From the NCBI GenBank assembly GCA_041821185.1, contig JBGUBD010000020.1:1-46010 (forward strand): DNA of 46,010 nt, written 5' to 3'. Within the stretch, counting starts at the first letter, position 1. Each line of letters opens with the position of its first letter. The notes below the pieces were generated by a model. The model saw nothing but the letters and a program-made list of their open reading frames with translations. It was not told the origin of the DNA and did no database searches. A program made the translations under genes and the position numbers. Of this stretch, positions 32,550-41,835 are shown piece after piece. Source of the DNA: Phycisphaerales bacterium AB-hyl4. Its GTDB lineage: Bacteria; Planctomycetota; Phycisphaerae; Phycisphaerales; Phycisphaeraceae.

Positions 32550-35291
32550 ATGCTCGAAAACCCTAACTCCAATCACCCCGGCGCGAGCGAGGGGCCTCTC
32601 CACCGGCACCACTGCCGCGGAATATCCTTGCCCGGTGCGACAGCCGATTCGACCGAGGCGGACGTCCAAATCACCAGGCAGCACACGGCCCTCACCTCGC
32701 TGATGCGGATCCTCGCCTCGGAGACACTGGAGTTGCCCGCCGTTTTCCGCGAGATCACCCGCACCGTCGCAGAGACCCTCAACATTGAACGCGCCAGCAT
32801 CTGGCGAGTAAATGACACCGGCAACGCCATCGTCTGCCACGACCTGTACGAATCCTCGCAACAGCGACACTCAGCCGGCTGCGAATTGCATGCTGCGCAA
32901 TACCCCCGGTACTTTCAGGCGATGGCCGAGTGTGAAGTGATCTGCGCGGACGATGCGCATGCCGATCCGCGTACCTGCGAGTTCTCGCAAACTTATCTCG
33001 ACCCGCTGGGCATCAACTCGATGCTGGACGCTCCGATCCAACTTCGTGGCGGACAAGTCGACGGCGTCCTGTGCCTGGAACACGTCGGCCCTCAACGCTC
33101 ATGGACCAGCCTCGAACAAACCTTTACCCTCTCGATTGCCAATCTTGTCTCTCTCCTTCTCACCCAGCGGCAGCGAAAGCAGATCGAGCAAGAGTCGCAC
33201 ACGCTGCTTGAGTCGCTGCCGCAACTCGTCTGGATTCTTCAACCGGACAGATATTGTCTTCACGTCAATAAGCAATGGGTTGACTTCACAGGCCTGTCGG
33301 CGGCAGAGTCGCTTGGCTTTGGGTGGACACAGGCCTTACACCCTGACGATCTGGATAACATCAACGAGCAAGCAGAGCAGACCGTCCGCGACGACGGGGT
33401 GTTTGAGATGGAATACCGCGTGCGACGAGCCGACGGGGTGTACCAATGGATGCTCGGCCGAGCGTTACCCCTGCGCGACGCGTCGGGCGAAACGGTCCGG
33501 TGGCTGGGCACAGCCACGAATATCGATCTCATGAAACAGGTCGAAGCCCGGCTCGAACAGGTAACCGATCGCTTTGAGGCCGCCGTCACCGGGACCAGCG
33601 ACGGCCTGTTCGATTGGTGGGTCGGCAGCAGTGAAATCTGGTTCGCCCCTCGGTTCTGGGAACTACTGGGTTTCACCGCTCAAGACGAATTGCCCGCAGG
33701 GACGTTTGACGTATGGGCCGAGCGATTACACCCTGACGAGCGCGAGCTGGTGCTCGCCGCACTGGACCAACACATTCACAACGGCGAAAAGTTCGACCTG
33801 CGTTACCGTCTGCGCACCGTCGCAGGCGACTACCGCTGGTTCCATGTTCGGGCTGCATCGCAGAAAAATGAGTGCGGGCAAGTCATCCGCATGTCCGGCT
33901 CCATCCAGGATGTCACTGATCGCAAACGCTTGGAGGATGAACTGCGTGCCGCGGCCCGGATCGACAAACTCACAGGCCTGCCCAACCGGGCACTGCTTAT
34001 GGACCGGCTACAGCAGGCCATCGAGCGAAACAAGCGCAGTAGCGAATCATGCTATGCCGTTCTGTTCCTCGACTTCGACCGCTTCAAAATGGTCAACGAC
34101 AGCCTCGGCCACGAAGTCGGCGATCTGCTGCTGCAGGAAATCGCGCTGCGATTGCAAACCGCCGTGCGATCTGCCGACACCGTCGGCCGACCAACGCAAA
34201 AAGGCACCGCGGCCCGCCTCGGCGGCGACGAGTTTGTGGTGCTTCTCGACAGCCTTCGCACAGTGACGGAGGTGCAGACCGTAACGGATCGCGTGCTGAA
34301 GGCCCTCGATGCCCCCTACCAGATCCGCCACCATCGCATTGTCAGCACCGCCAGCATCGGCATCGTGACCAGTGCCTTCGGGCACGAGCGTGCCGAAGAC
34401 GTTCTGCGCGACGCGGACATTGCCATGTACGAAGCGAAATCCGCCGGCCGAAATCGAACTGCGCTTTTCGATGCGTCCATGCTTCGTCGTGTCCAGCGCA
34501 AAGCTGAGTTGGAAGTCGGCCTCCGTCTAGCCCTTGAGACAGACCAGTTTCACCTGGAATATCAACCAATCGTATCGCTGGAAACCCGGCGGCTCCGTGG
34601 TTTCGAAGCGTTGGTACGCTGGCAGCACCCGCAAGAGGGCCTCATCCCGCCGGGCGAATTTATCCCCGTCGCCGAGGACACCGGCCTGATGGTGGTGCTC
34701 GGTGAATGGGTCTTTCGGCGCGCCTGCCAACAACTTGCAGTATGGTGGCAGACTCTCGGCAGAGAGGCTATTCCTTCTCTCAGTGTAAACCTCTCTCGGA
34801 CTCAACTCGCCGTGCCCGAATTGGCGGAGCGCCTGAACAGCATTGCGCGTGAAGAGGGCGTCGACCCGTCCGCCATCCATCTCGAAATCACTGAAACCAC
34901 AATCACACTGGATCCGGACCAAGCCGCCAGGATAATTAAGTCGCTTAAGGCATTCGGCTTCAAAATCGACCTTGACGACTTCGGCACAGGCTACGCAGCC
35001 ATGGCCAATCTGCACATGTTCCATGTGGACGTCTTGAAAGTCGACCGCTCCTTTGTCGCAAACCTCCATCGTGGCCGCGAGTTCACTGCTATGGTCAACG
35101 CCATCATCACGTTGGCTGACAACCTGAACATGACCCTCATTGCCGAAGGCGTGGAAACCGATGAGCAGGTCGCGATACTACAGTCGCTGGACTGCCAGTT
35201 CGCACAGGGCTACCTTTTTGCCCGTCCCTTGCCCGCAGATCATGTTGTGGCATTTATCAACAAGCACAAGGCGCAGGTGGCCGGCTGCTGA
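32550..35291 (+). CDS. GAF-PAS-PAS-GGDEF-EAL cyclic di-GMP protein
   Basis: A 913-residue cytoplasmic sensor. It has a GAF domain at about 45-205 (PAVFREITRTVAETLNIERA; GVLCLEHVG). PAS domains lie at ~215-335 and ~340-460, each with a PAC ending (MEYRVRRADGVYQWML; LRYRLRTVAGDYRWFHVRA). A GGDEF domain (~467-640) has intact GGDEF at 558-562, and an EAL domain (~650-905) has EALVRW (686) and DDFGTGY (D809, D810). Synthesis and breakdown of c-di-GMP are both possible. Nine extra residues (about 548-556) sit just before GGDEF and remove the usual inhibitory RxxD position. No ribosome site is obvious; TTG at 32544 is an alternative. Confidence 0.93.
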   Translation: MLENPNSNHPGASEGPLHRHHCRGISLPGATADSTEADVQITRQHTALTSLMRILASETLELPAVFREITRTVAETLNIERASIWRVNDTGNAIVCHDLYESSQQRHSAGCELHAAQYPRYFQAMAECEVICADDAHADPRTCEFSQTYLDPLGINSMLDAPIQLRGGQVDGVLCLEHVGPQRSWTSLEQTFTLSIANLVSLLLTQRQRKQIEQESHTLLESLPQLVWILQPDRYCLHVNKQWVDFTGLSAAESLGFGWTQALHPDDLDNINEQAEQTVRDDGVFEMEYRVRRADGVYQWMLGRALPLRDASGETVRWLGTATNIDLMKQVEARLEQVTDRFEAAVTGTSDGLFDWWVGSSEIWFAPRFWELLGFTAQDELPAGTFDVWAERLHPDERELVLAALDQHIHNGEKFDLRYRLRTVAGDYRWFHVRAASQKNECGQVIRMSGSIQDVTDRKRLEDELRAAARIDKLTGLPNRALLMDRLQQAIERNKRSSESCYAVLFLDFDRFKMVNDSLGHEVGDLLLQEIALRLQTAVRSADTVGRPTQKGTAARLGGDEFVVLLDSLRTVTEVQTVTDRVLKALDAPYQIRHHRIVSTASIGIVTSAFGHERAEDVLRDADIAMYEAKSAGRNRTALFDASMLRRVQRKAELEVGLRLALETDQFHLEYQPIVSLETRRLRGFEALVRWQHPQEGLIPPGEFIPVAEDTGLMVVLGEWVFRRACQQLAVWWQTLGREAIPSLSVNLSRTQLAVPELAERLNSIAREEGVDPSAIHLEITETTITLDPDQAARIIKSLKAFGFKIDLDDFGTGYAAMANLHMFHVDVLKVDRSFVANLHRGREFTAMVNAIITLADNLNMTLIAEGVETDEQVAILQSLDCQFAQGYLFARPLPADHVVAFINKHKAQVAGC

Positions 35292-35435
35292 ATCAAACGC
35301 AAAAGCCGTCGAACCGTTGCCTCCGGCTCGTTTCATTCAAATTCGTCGTGCATGCCAACGGATTGCCGCCCATTGGGTATGTGTTTCCGCACTGCACCAA
35401 TCGCTGAGGCGAACAAAGAACGTGGTTTCATCGGC

Positions 35436-35660
35436 TCAACGGCCACGAACATACCGCTCGTTGTGAACCGCGAAATTGTCATAGTAAGCGTGAACGGCGA
35501 CGTAGTTGTCCGCCTCATCTTTAGGAGCCCAGTCGGGATCGCTGCCGCCATGAAATGTGCTGAACAGCAATCGCTGGATAAGCGATTGGTCACTGTCGAC
35601 GCTGCGAAACTCCAAATTGTCGGCATGGCCATCGCGAACTTCGCCTGCGAGTACGATCAC
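35436..35660 (-). pseudogene. C-terminal fragment of a polysaccharide lyase 14-like protein
   Basis: The reading DGHADNLEFRSVDSDQSLIQ then RLLFSTFHGGSDPDW and YYDNFAVHNERY matches the end of the PL14-type fold. Its features are an N-L-x-F-R strand, a LLFSTFHGGS loop, W-A-P, and Y-D-N-F-x-V. Such proteins bind or cleave polyuronides. Everything upstream is replaced by the IS21 relic, whose istA frame ends at 35657, so the lyase lost its signal peptide and most of its fold. It would have been the last gene of the minus-strand carbohydrate locus. Confidence 0.65.
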
Positions 35661-36145
35661 GTCGTCAGCAGCACCGGCACCTGCCGCCGGCCGTCGGGAT
35701 AGTCGACGTAGATGTGGCCGAAGTCTGCCTCCAGGCGACGCCCCGGATCGTGCGCCAGCGGAATGAACGTCTGACGCGCCGCCTCACACCGTTGGCCGAC
35801 ATATCGACGCACCTGGTCATAGCCGCCGGTGTAGCCATGCTCCGGCTCGCACAGACGCCGGTAGATCTGCATCGCCGTGCGCCGCTGCTTCGGCGGGGCC
35901 TGCTCCCCGTCGCGCAGAATCTGCTCGATCACCGCATGAAACGGCCCGAGCTTCGGTGCCGACCGCGGTTGCTTCAGCGTGTACGGCGCGGGCTCCGGAT
36001 CGGCCAGCGCCTTGCGGATCGTCTTGGGCGAGTGGTCGAACTGGCGGGCCATCGCCCGGATGCCCATCCCGTCCCGATGCGCTTTACGAATGCGTGCGAA
36101 TTCGTTCACCGTAAGCACCTTCTGGCTCCTTTCGCCGACGGCCAT
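35657..36145 (-). pseudogene. IS21-family transposase istA, N-terminal fragment
   Basis: A 162-codon frame starting MAVGERSQKVLTVNEFARIR. It has the helix-turn-helix GMGIRAMARQFDHSPKTIRK, the linker RRTAMQIYRRLCEPEHGYTG, and the start of the DDE core, RRLEADFGHIYVDYPDGRRQ. The first catalytic Asp is in EADFG, but the rest of the domain and istB are missing. Normal IstA is about 500 residues, so it cannot transpose. The frame runs into lyase-like sequence after VPVLLTT. Confidence 0.9.
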
Positions 36146-36175
36146 TCGTCAGGCCGCCAGCTTAGAGCCGGCTAC

Positions 36176-36234
36176 GGTGTGTCCCTTTTCGATGCCGATC
36201 TACCCGCCGAGGTGTGTCCCTTTTGCACGCCGAT
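36176..36234. repeat. Two direct repeats at the IS21 end
   Basis: GGTGTGTCCCTTTT-x4-GCCGAT occurs at 36176-36199 (x4 = CGAT) and at 36211-36234 (x4 = GCAC). The copies differ at only a few positions. They match the multi-repeat ends of IS21-family elements. Confidence 0.8.
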
Positions 36235-36323
36235 TACCACTAAACGGAACTCAACCTCGATAATAGTCGATAATGCGCCCGCAGCAAGGGTAGATCACCC
36301 ACTCGTTTTGTCACCGCACTGGC

Positions 36324-37064
36324 TCACGATCCATCCGCGAGGACCCACAAGCCAAGTTCGACCAGCTGCTCTGACGAGAGCGCCTCGTCCATAATGATCA
36401 GTTCATCCATCGTGCCCACAAACCCGTAGGTCTCCTTCTGCACCACGTAGTTGCCGATCAACGCGCGTCGGCTGGTGGGCACGGCGGGAGCGGCCCGCTC
36501 TTTCTGAATCTGCTCGGCATCGACATACAAGGCAACGTCCTGGCCGTCATGAACCACAGCCACGAACGCCCATTGATCGCCCGAGGTCTGGTGAACGTCA
36601 TTTCTCACCTGGATATCTTCATCGCCATCGCTGTACTCGAAGAACATCCGGCGAAGGCTGAAAACAAACCGCATGCCTTCGTCCCAGCTATGGGCTTTCT
36701 GCCCCAGGATTTCCATCGTGCTTCGCCTGCTGACGATCTTCACCCACGCGGTGATCGTAAACGGCGGTTCGAGTTGGAATCCCTCGGTCAATTCAATCCA
36801 CGACTGGTGATTGTCGGGAAACCGCAACGCCTGGCCGCGTACGCCTTCCACCGGTTCGAGCGAGGTGTCATTCTGACTCTTGATCGTGCCGTGAAAGCCA
36901 TGCGGCCCGAGGTCGCGTATAATGTCGCCATCCTGGTCCTTCTCGTCGAACGACCAGTGAGCGAACACCTGTCCGGGCGGACCATCAATCGCGCCGGCTT
37001 CGGTTGTGGCCAGCGCGCCCATGACGCTGACAATCCCGACAAGCAGGTAAATCTCATATCTCAT
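36324..37064 (-). CDS. Secreted LamG-like (concanavalin-fold) protein
   Basis: A 246-residue protein. MRYEIYLLVGIVSVMGALAT then TEAGA is a signal peptide. The rest is one LamG-like jelly roll: VFAHWSFDEKDQDGD, then GQALRFPDNHQSWIEL, FTITAWVKIVSR, QWAFVAVVHDGQDVALYVDA and GFVGTMDELIIMDEALSSEQ. Such domains bind sugars or act as lectin-like parts of planctomycete surface proteins. There is no catalytic domain. GGAG lies eight bases before the ATG. It follows the CBM9-glycosidase by 43 bp, so both probably share a transcript and act on the same external polysaccharide. Confidence 0.88.
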   Translation of the reverse strand: MRYEIYLLVGIVSVMGALATTEAGAIDGPPGQVFAHWSFDEKDQDGDIIRDLGPHGFHGTIKSQNDTSLEPVEGVRGQALRFPDNHQSWIELTEGFQLEPPFTITAWVKIVSRRSTMEILGQKAHSWDEGMRFVFSLRRMFFEYSDGDEDIQVRNDVHQTSGDQWAFVAVVHDGQDVALYVDAEQIQKERAAPAVPTSRRALIGNYVVQKETYGFVGTMDELIIMDEALSSEQLVELGLWVLADGS

Positions 37065-37107
37065 CAATACTTCTCCACATCATTCGCAGTTTTCATTTGG
37101 ACACGAT

Positions 37108-39711
37108 TCAGAACTCTGTAATCGCTTTGATTTCTGCCTCTGGCATCGGCTCGTCGGGGTCGTCGAAGGTCGGCGCGTTGTCAATAGCGCTTTGCATTCG
37201 TTCCACACTGAGCGTGCCGGCGATATCCCCGTCGGTTGTGTAAATCCGCACCGCCAGCGGCGACAGCGTTTCGTTCAGACGCCGTCCCTCTTCCAACTGA
37301 AGCGAATCATCTTCAGAGACGACGTACCATTGCGTCGGTGCATCAGATGGCAGCGTCGCCGTCAGTTCCTGCGCTTGGTCGGACACATTGACGACAAACA
37401 GATAGTACTGATCATTCGCTTGGCGGAGGGTGTGCAGCACCTGCCCGTCGGCCGCCGAGACATCCAGTTGCCTGGCGCTATCCACTGCGAGAACAGCGTC
37501 CTTGAGCAGAGCCATTTCCGTGGCAAGATAGCCGAGGCCAAGGCGAATAGCCGGATGCCGCCGCCCCCGGTTGTATGCAAACGGAATATGTCCCGTACTG
37601 CCCGCGACGACGGCCTGATAGTTCATGTTGCGCAGATCGCGAAACGTAGGGGCGCGTTCATCCTGTCGTTCATCACGAAGGTCAGCCCAACTGAAAGCCT
37701 GAGGCGTGACCCACACACCGCGCGAGCCATCCACCGCCTCGCCCGCATGGCCCACAAGGCGATAGATGTACTCCATGTGCCGACGTGCCCCGCCATCTTC
37801 ATAAAACCCAGGGAACGGGTTGGGCATCAGGATGTCAGCCGACGCACCGTAAATGTCAACGCCGCTGAACGTATTATTCAGCACCACCGTCGGACGGTAT
37901 GGGTCTTCCTCCTGGCAGATCTGATAGACCTTTTCGAGCCGTTCGGGCAAGGTCGAGTGCAGTTCCGGCTCGTCGGCCAGATACCAGGCCAACAACGCAG
38001 GATGATCTTTCCAGCGGTTGATGAACGTGCGAATCTGCTGTTCTTCCTCATCACTCACCGGCTGCTGCGGGCGACCGTCACGCACCATCACCGGATCGGG
38101 ATACGGATAGATCATGGCCATGAGGCCATTGTCATGCACGCGGTCGAGCCAGGCCTGCTGCTCGCTTTCATCCCACCAGTAGAACGCATATTCAAAGACG
38201 ACGGTGTATCCCTGTTTCGCCACCACTTCCATATCATCATGCGGCCGAATGCCCATCGCCCCCATCGGCAGGAACGGCTCCCCATCGACCAACGTGACCT
38301 TGTTCGCATCAAGGCGGACCTCACGTCCACCGGCAGGCGGCGGTCCAAGTCGACGCAACGCCGTGCCTGCTTCGTAGGCGTCGTCGCGCTCCGGCGTGGT
38401 CAGCTCGGCCACCACGTGGTACTCGCCTTGCGGAAGGTCGGCGGGTAAAGGCATTTCAAAGTCCACGTTCCGCTTCGGCGAAGTGATCGTCGTCGTTTCA
38501 ATCGCCTGTCGGTCCGCGTCGAGCAGCAGCACCGCCAGTTCGCTCTGGGCAAGCCGCTCTGAAGAAAGATTGATCTCCACCGTTCCTCGGAGCTCATCCA
38601 ACGACTGCGTGTCGTAAATCGTGTTGCGATACGATGGCGCACTCAAGGTGATTTTCAACGGAGTGTAATGCAATTGCGCTGCGTACTGGTGACGCCGTAC
38701 GAGAACATCGGTCCGCACATTTTCCAGAGCGACGTCGACCGTCACATTTCCTTCGCCTTCAAAAGGAATACGCACCTGATAGACGCGTGAGGCTCCGGCA
38801 TCCAACCCGCGCAATTCAGTCAGTTCACCCAGCCTGCTTTCGCCCTGATTGAGGCCGAACCGCATTCGGAAAAACTCATAACGATCTGTTTCGTTGCGCA
38901 CGGAAACGCCTGTCTCCAGAAACAACTGCCCTTGGTCTTCCACCACCCGCGACTGGCCTTGCGAAGCCACCGCCCATTGGAACGGCGTGGCATCGAGATT
39001 CTCCAGCACAAGCGGCACGAATCGGTGCGGCTGATGCAACGTTCCTCGAATTGGAGCGTAACTGCTGACCGTCTGCGACGGACCATCATGCGATGAGCGG
39101 GCGACATTCAAGGCCCAGTCCCCGGTCGTGTCCGGACTCAATCCCAATTCAGCCAGCGGAATGGCGATCTCGATCGACCACTGATCATCTTCAACATGCG
39201 TGGCGACGTCCGCATGGATGTCGACAGTTCGATCCGCTAAATTGCCCCCCTGTACACGCAGCGCGTCATAGATCACGCCCGCAGCATTCACGACGATATG
39301 CACATACTGATCGACCGAAGGGGCCGGATCGATCATGAACTCAATCGCGTCGTCGCGCCACACCGGACCATCCCGTTCGCTGGCCTCGGTGACCAGCGGC
39401 GCGCCCTCGGGGCGGTCGAGCACGGCACCGATGTAAAGCGTATGCGCGTCAGCGCCGACCTTGAAGCGCGTCTGCGCCTCGGCTGATTGCTGCGAGGGAT
39501 CGACCTGGATGAAATCGCTGTACCACTGCCCCGCTTGCCAGCAGTCGTCATCTAGTCGGCCGTCGATCTCAGGCGGCTGGTCGAACGACAACACGTCCAC
39601 CTGCCGATCCGACGAAATCGCATGCGTGGAAGCTACTGCATAAAGTAAGCCTGTCACCACAAACACCGAGCGCCAACCGCGGGCCGCAGCCCGAAATTCA
39701 TATCCAAGCAT
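37108..39711 (-). CDS. Secreted CBM9-domain glycoside hydrolase-like protein
   Basis: An 867-residue protein. A signal peptide ends near residue 31. Residues ~38-235 are a CBM9-like domain: PPEIDGRLDDDCWQAGQW, then HTLYIGAVLDRPEG and WRDDAIEFMIDPAPSVDQYV. Beta-sandwich regions (about 240-460) lead to a TIM barrel (about 465-770) that starts VTLVDGEPFLPMGAMGIRP and carries LLAWYLADEPEL, with E581 as a likely catalytic acid, as in GH2/GH5-type barrels. A small beta domain ends the protein (YYLFVVNVSDQAQELTATLP). It probably attacks a polysaccharide outside the cell; the substrate is unknown. The ATG lies 78 bp after the prepilin-like gene. No strong ribosome site is seen. Confidence 0.85.
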   Translation of the reverse strand: MLGYEFRAAARGWRSVFVVTGLLYAVASTHAISSDRQVDVLSFDQPPEIDGRLDDDCWQAGQWYSDFIQVDPSQQSAEAQTRFKVGADAHTLYIGAVLDRPEGAPLVTEASERDGPVWRDDAIEFMIDPAPSVDQYVHIVVNAAGVIYDALRVQGGNLADRTVDIHADVATHVEDDQWSIEIAIPLAELGLSPDTTGDWALNVARSSHDGPSQTVSSYAPIRGTLHQPHRFVPLVLENLDATPFQWAVASQGQSRVVEDQGQLFLETGVSVRNETDRYEFFRMRFGLNQGESRLGELTELRGLDAGASRVYQVRIPFEGEGNVTVDVALENVRTDVLVRRHQYAAQLHYTPLKITLSAPSYRNTIYDTQSLDELRGTVEINLSSERLAQSELAVLLLDADRQAIETTTITSPKRNVDFEMPLPADLPQGEYHVVAELTTPERDDAYEAGTALRRLGPPPAGGREVRLDANKVTLVDGEPFLPMGAMGIRPHDDMEVVAKQGYTVVFEYAFYWWDESEQQAWLDRVHDNGLMAMIYPYPDPVMVRDGRPQQPVSDEEEQQIRTFINRWKDHPALLAWYLADEPELHSTLPERLEKVYQICQEEDPYRPTVVLNNTFSGVDIYGASADILMPNPFPGFYEDGGARRHMEYIYRLVGHAGEAVDGSRGVWVTPQAFSWADLRDERQDERAPTFRDLRNMNYQAVVAGSTGHIPFAYNRGRRHPAIRLGLGYLATEMALLKDAVLAVDSARQLDVSAADGQVLHTLRQANDQYYLFVVNVSDQAQELTATLPSDAPTQWYVVSEDDSLQLEEGRRLNETLSPLAVRIYTTDGDIAGTLSVERMQSAIDNAPTFDDPDEPMPEAEIKAITEF

Positions 39712-39789
39712 TAAATGTTATCCGGTTAAATGTGAACAGTGAAAGAATAAGTCAAACGTTGTGAATACGCCTGGGTCTCTCAAAGAAGG

Positions 39790-40611
39790 CTACTTACGGT
39801 CCCAGTTGTTGTCGTTAAACCAATTCGGCCGAAACACGTCTGTTTCGTACACCGCCGTATGGTCGCTAGGGTTGGGAGACGCCTCGGTAGAACCATGCCC
39901 GTCAACCCAGGAAACGTTCACCGCGCCACTGTGCCTAGCGTGAGGAATTCCACGGTTTGCGCTGGAAGTCGAGGAAGAGGCGTGGCTCATGAGCCGGAGC
40001 GACCCCACCAGTGGGTCAGGCATGAAAGTTTCGGTCGCGCCCAGCGAATCGGCCATGAGAATGGTCGAGGAAGGGTTGGCGATCTCCATCATCTTCGCTG
40101 GTGTCGACCACAGCGCAAGGTCCGTCCAGCCCGAATGACTTGACTCGCCCGCAACGCCCCGAGATGTGGCGATAAACCGGTAGTTGTAGCCGTACGAGAT
40201 ATAACGAGCTCGCCAACCAGGGATACCGTTCGTGTCATCAGGCGGCAAAGCCCTGTTGGGCGCTTCCGGGCAGGCAAAGACCGCCCACGAGGGATCTCGA
40301 AGGGACGCGGTATTCCAGCCAGGCAGGCCGGGGAGATAGCCCTCCTCTCGCAAGATGACGGGCCACCTGAGTTCGTGGTTATTGGGGTCGGAGTATGTTC
40401 GGCCCGGCGGGAAGTAGTCGCGCCATTCATGGGTGTAGTTAATCATCGCCAAGTTGACCTGCCGCACGTTGCTGGCGCACTGAACGCTGCGGGCCGCCGC
40501 TCGCGCGCCTTGTAGTGCCGGTAGAAGAATGGCGATGAGCAACGCAATGATGGAGATGACCACCAGAATCTCAATCAATGTAAAGCCGACCGAAGTGTGT
40601 CGTCGAACCAT
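39790..40611 (-). CDS. Prepilin-like protein with H-X9-DG tail (DUF1559-like style)
   Basis: A 273-residue protein. MVRRHTSVG then FTLIEILVVISIIALLIAIL is a classical prepilin leader and helix with Glu5 intact, followed by LLPALQGARAAARSVQCASN. The soluble part resembles the prepilin-type proteins hugely expanded in planctomycetes, including the late RHSGAVNVSWVDGH (H-x9-DG) motif. In these bacteria such genes commonly sit inside carbohydrate loci, as here. Processing would need a prepilin peptidase encoded elsewhere. AAAGGA is eight bases before the ATG at 40611; the frame extends to 40647 but without a site. Confidence 0.9.
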   Translation of the reverse strand: MVRRHTSVGFTLIEILVVISIIALLIAILLPALQGARAAARSVQCASNVRQVNLAMINYTHEWRDYFPPGRTYSDPNNHELRWPVILREEGYLPGLPGWNTASLRDPSWAVFACPEAPNRALPPDDTNGIPGWRARYISYGYNYRFIATSRGVAGESSHSGWTDLALWSTPAKMMEIANPSSTILMADSLGATETFMPDPLVGSLRLMSHASSSTSSANRGIPHARHSGAVNVSWVDGHGSTEASPNPSDHTAVYETDVFRPNWFNDNNWDRK

Positions 40612-40674
40612 GACGAGTGTCCTTTCACGATTGAGTTCGTAACGCAACAGTCACGTACCCGCCCTTCGATTAGA

Positions 40675-41775
40675 TCATGAGGGGTCGATGGAACAGGTCG
40701 ACGCTCGTACGACCAGTTTCGTCTGCAATGCCTGCACTTGGTCGGCCTCCTGGCCGGTCAACCGACGCTCCAGCAAGGACACCGCCATGTTCGCAAGGTC
40801 CTTGCGCGAGTGACGCAGCGTGGTCGTCGGCGGGTGCATCATCGCCGCCACCGGAAGGTCGTCGGTTCCGATCACGCTGAAGTTTTCGCCTACCCAGTAG
40901 CCGAGTCGGGCCAACGTCTGGTAGACCGCCACCAAGTGTGTGTCACCAGCGATAATGGCAGTCGGCCGCTCGGGATCGTTCAACATCGCTTCCACCGCCT
41001 TCGATACGTCGGCCGAGGTGCGCCCGGCATACGGCACCCACGTCGGCGATACCTTCAGCCCCTTTTCCGCCATCATCCGATAGAAATGCTCCCGCCTGAG
41101 CGCGAACGTCCGCATATACTTGCCCGGGGCAAGTCGATCCAGAAAACCAATACGCCGGTGGCCGAGCGACCACAGGTGCTCCAGTTGCATCGCTACGCCA
41201 TGCTGGGCATCCACCACGACGCTGCAGCGCGGCAGTTCAGCGTTTCGGGGCATCAGGTTGACCGCGGGCACGTGGTGCGGATCGAAAACCCGTTCGATCA
41301 AATCGTTCCTGGATGGCTGAAACAAGATGCATGCCTTGACGTCGGCCCGTTCAAGCAACTGCTCGTACTGTTCGTCTGAGCCGTCACGCTCGACCATGGT
41401 GACGCGAATGCTCTGGCCGCGCTGGCCGCAGCATTCGCTGATGGCATAGATCAGTTCACCAGTGAAGTCGTGTCGATCCTGCCAGGGCGGGTTGCCGGTG
41501 GCGCAATGGATGATGTCCACCGTACTGGCCAGATCCCTCATACCAATGGCGTGTCGACTCTTGAACAGACCACGACGCGGCGACGCTTCGACCAGCCCCG
41601 CGTCACGCAACGTCCCGACCGCCCGCTCGACCACAAGCTGACTGACGCCGCAGTCGCTCATGATCTGGCGAACCGAAGGCATCGCCTCACCGGGGGCGAG
41701 CATGATCAACTTCCGATCCAGGTAACGAATCACCTGGTTGCGGCGCCTTGCGGATTGTTCCGTAATGGTTTGCAT
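40675..41775 (-). CDS. GntR-LacI hybrid transcriptional regulator
   Basis: A 366-residue protein. Residues ~8-75 are a winged helix of the GntR type: IRYLDRKLIMLAPGEAMPSV, then RQIMSDCGVSQLVVERAVGT and LRDAGLVEASPRRGLF. Residues ~90-360 are a LacI-type sugar-binding fold: HCATGNPPWQD, then HLWSLGHRRIGFLDRLAPG, RPTAIIAGDTHLVAVYQTL and FSVIGTDDLPVAAMMHPPTT. It should sense a sugar and control the surrounding genes, and its place between the PEP-CTERM gene and the glycosidase supports that. A TTG at 41790 is the alternative start. Confidence 0.92.
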   Translation of the reverse strand: MQTITEQSARRRNQVIRYLDRKLIMLAPGEAMPSVRQIMSDCGVSQLVVERAVGTLRDAGLVEASPRRGLFKSRHAIGMRDLASTVDIIHCATGNPPWQDRHDFTGELIYAISECCGQRGQSIRVTMVERDGSDEQYEQLLERADVKACILFQPSRNDLIERVFDPHHVPAVNLMPRNAELPRCSVVVDAQHGVAMQLEHLWSLGHRRIGFLDRLAPGKYMRTFALRREHFYRMMAEKGLKVSPTWVPYAGRTSADVSKAVEAMLNDPERPTAIIAGDTHLVAVYQTLARLGYWVGENFSVIGTDDLPVAAMMHPPTTTLRHSRKDLANMAVSLLERRLTGQEADQVQALQTKLVVRASTCSIDPS

Positions 41776-41835
41776 CGGTGCACTACTCAAAGGATGCGAG
41801 CGACCAGACTCTTGCGGCGACTAGTCCCAACAGTA

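Larger units (their letters stand above)
35655..36234 (-). mobile_element. IS21-family relic with paired terminal repeats
   Basis: It contains the istA fragment and, upstream of it, two copies of a 24-base repeat (36176-36199 and 36211-36234) that start 35 bp apart. Such multiple terminal repeats are where IS21-type transposase binds. The other end and istB are gone. Confidence 0.75.

Noticed and set aside
37192..38448. 418-codon open frame on the plus strand
   Set aside because: It is the opposite strand of the CBM9-glycosidase, whose domains are clear.
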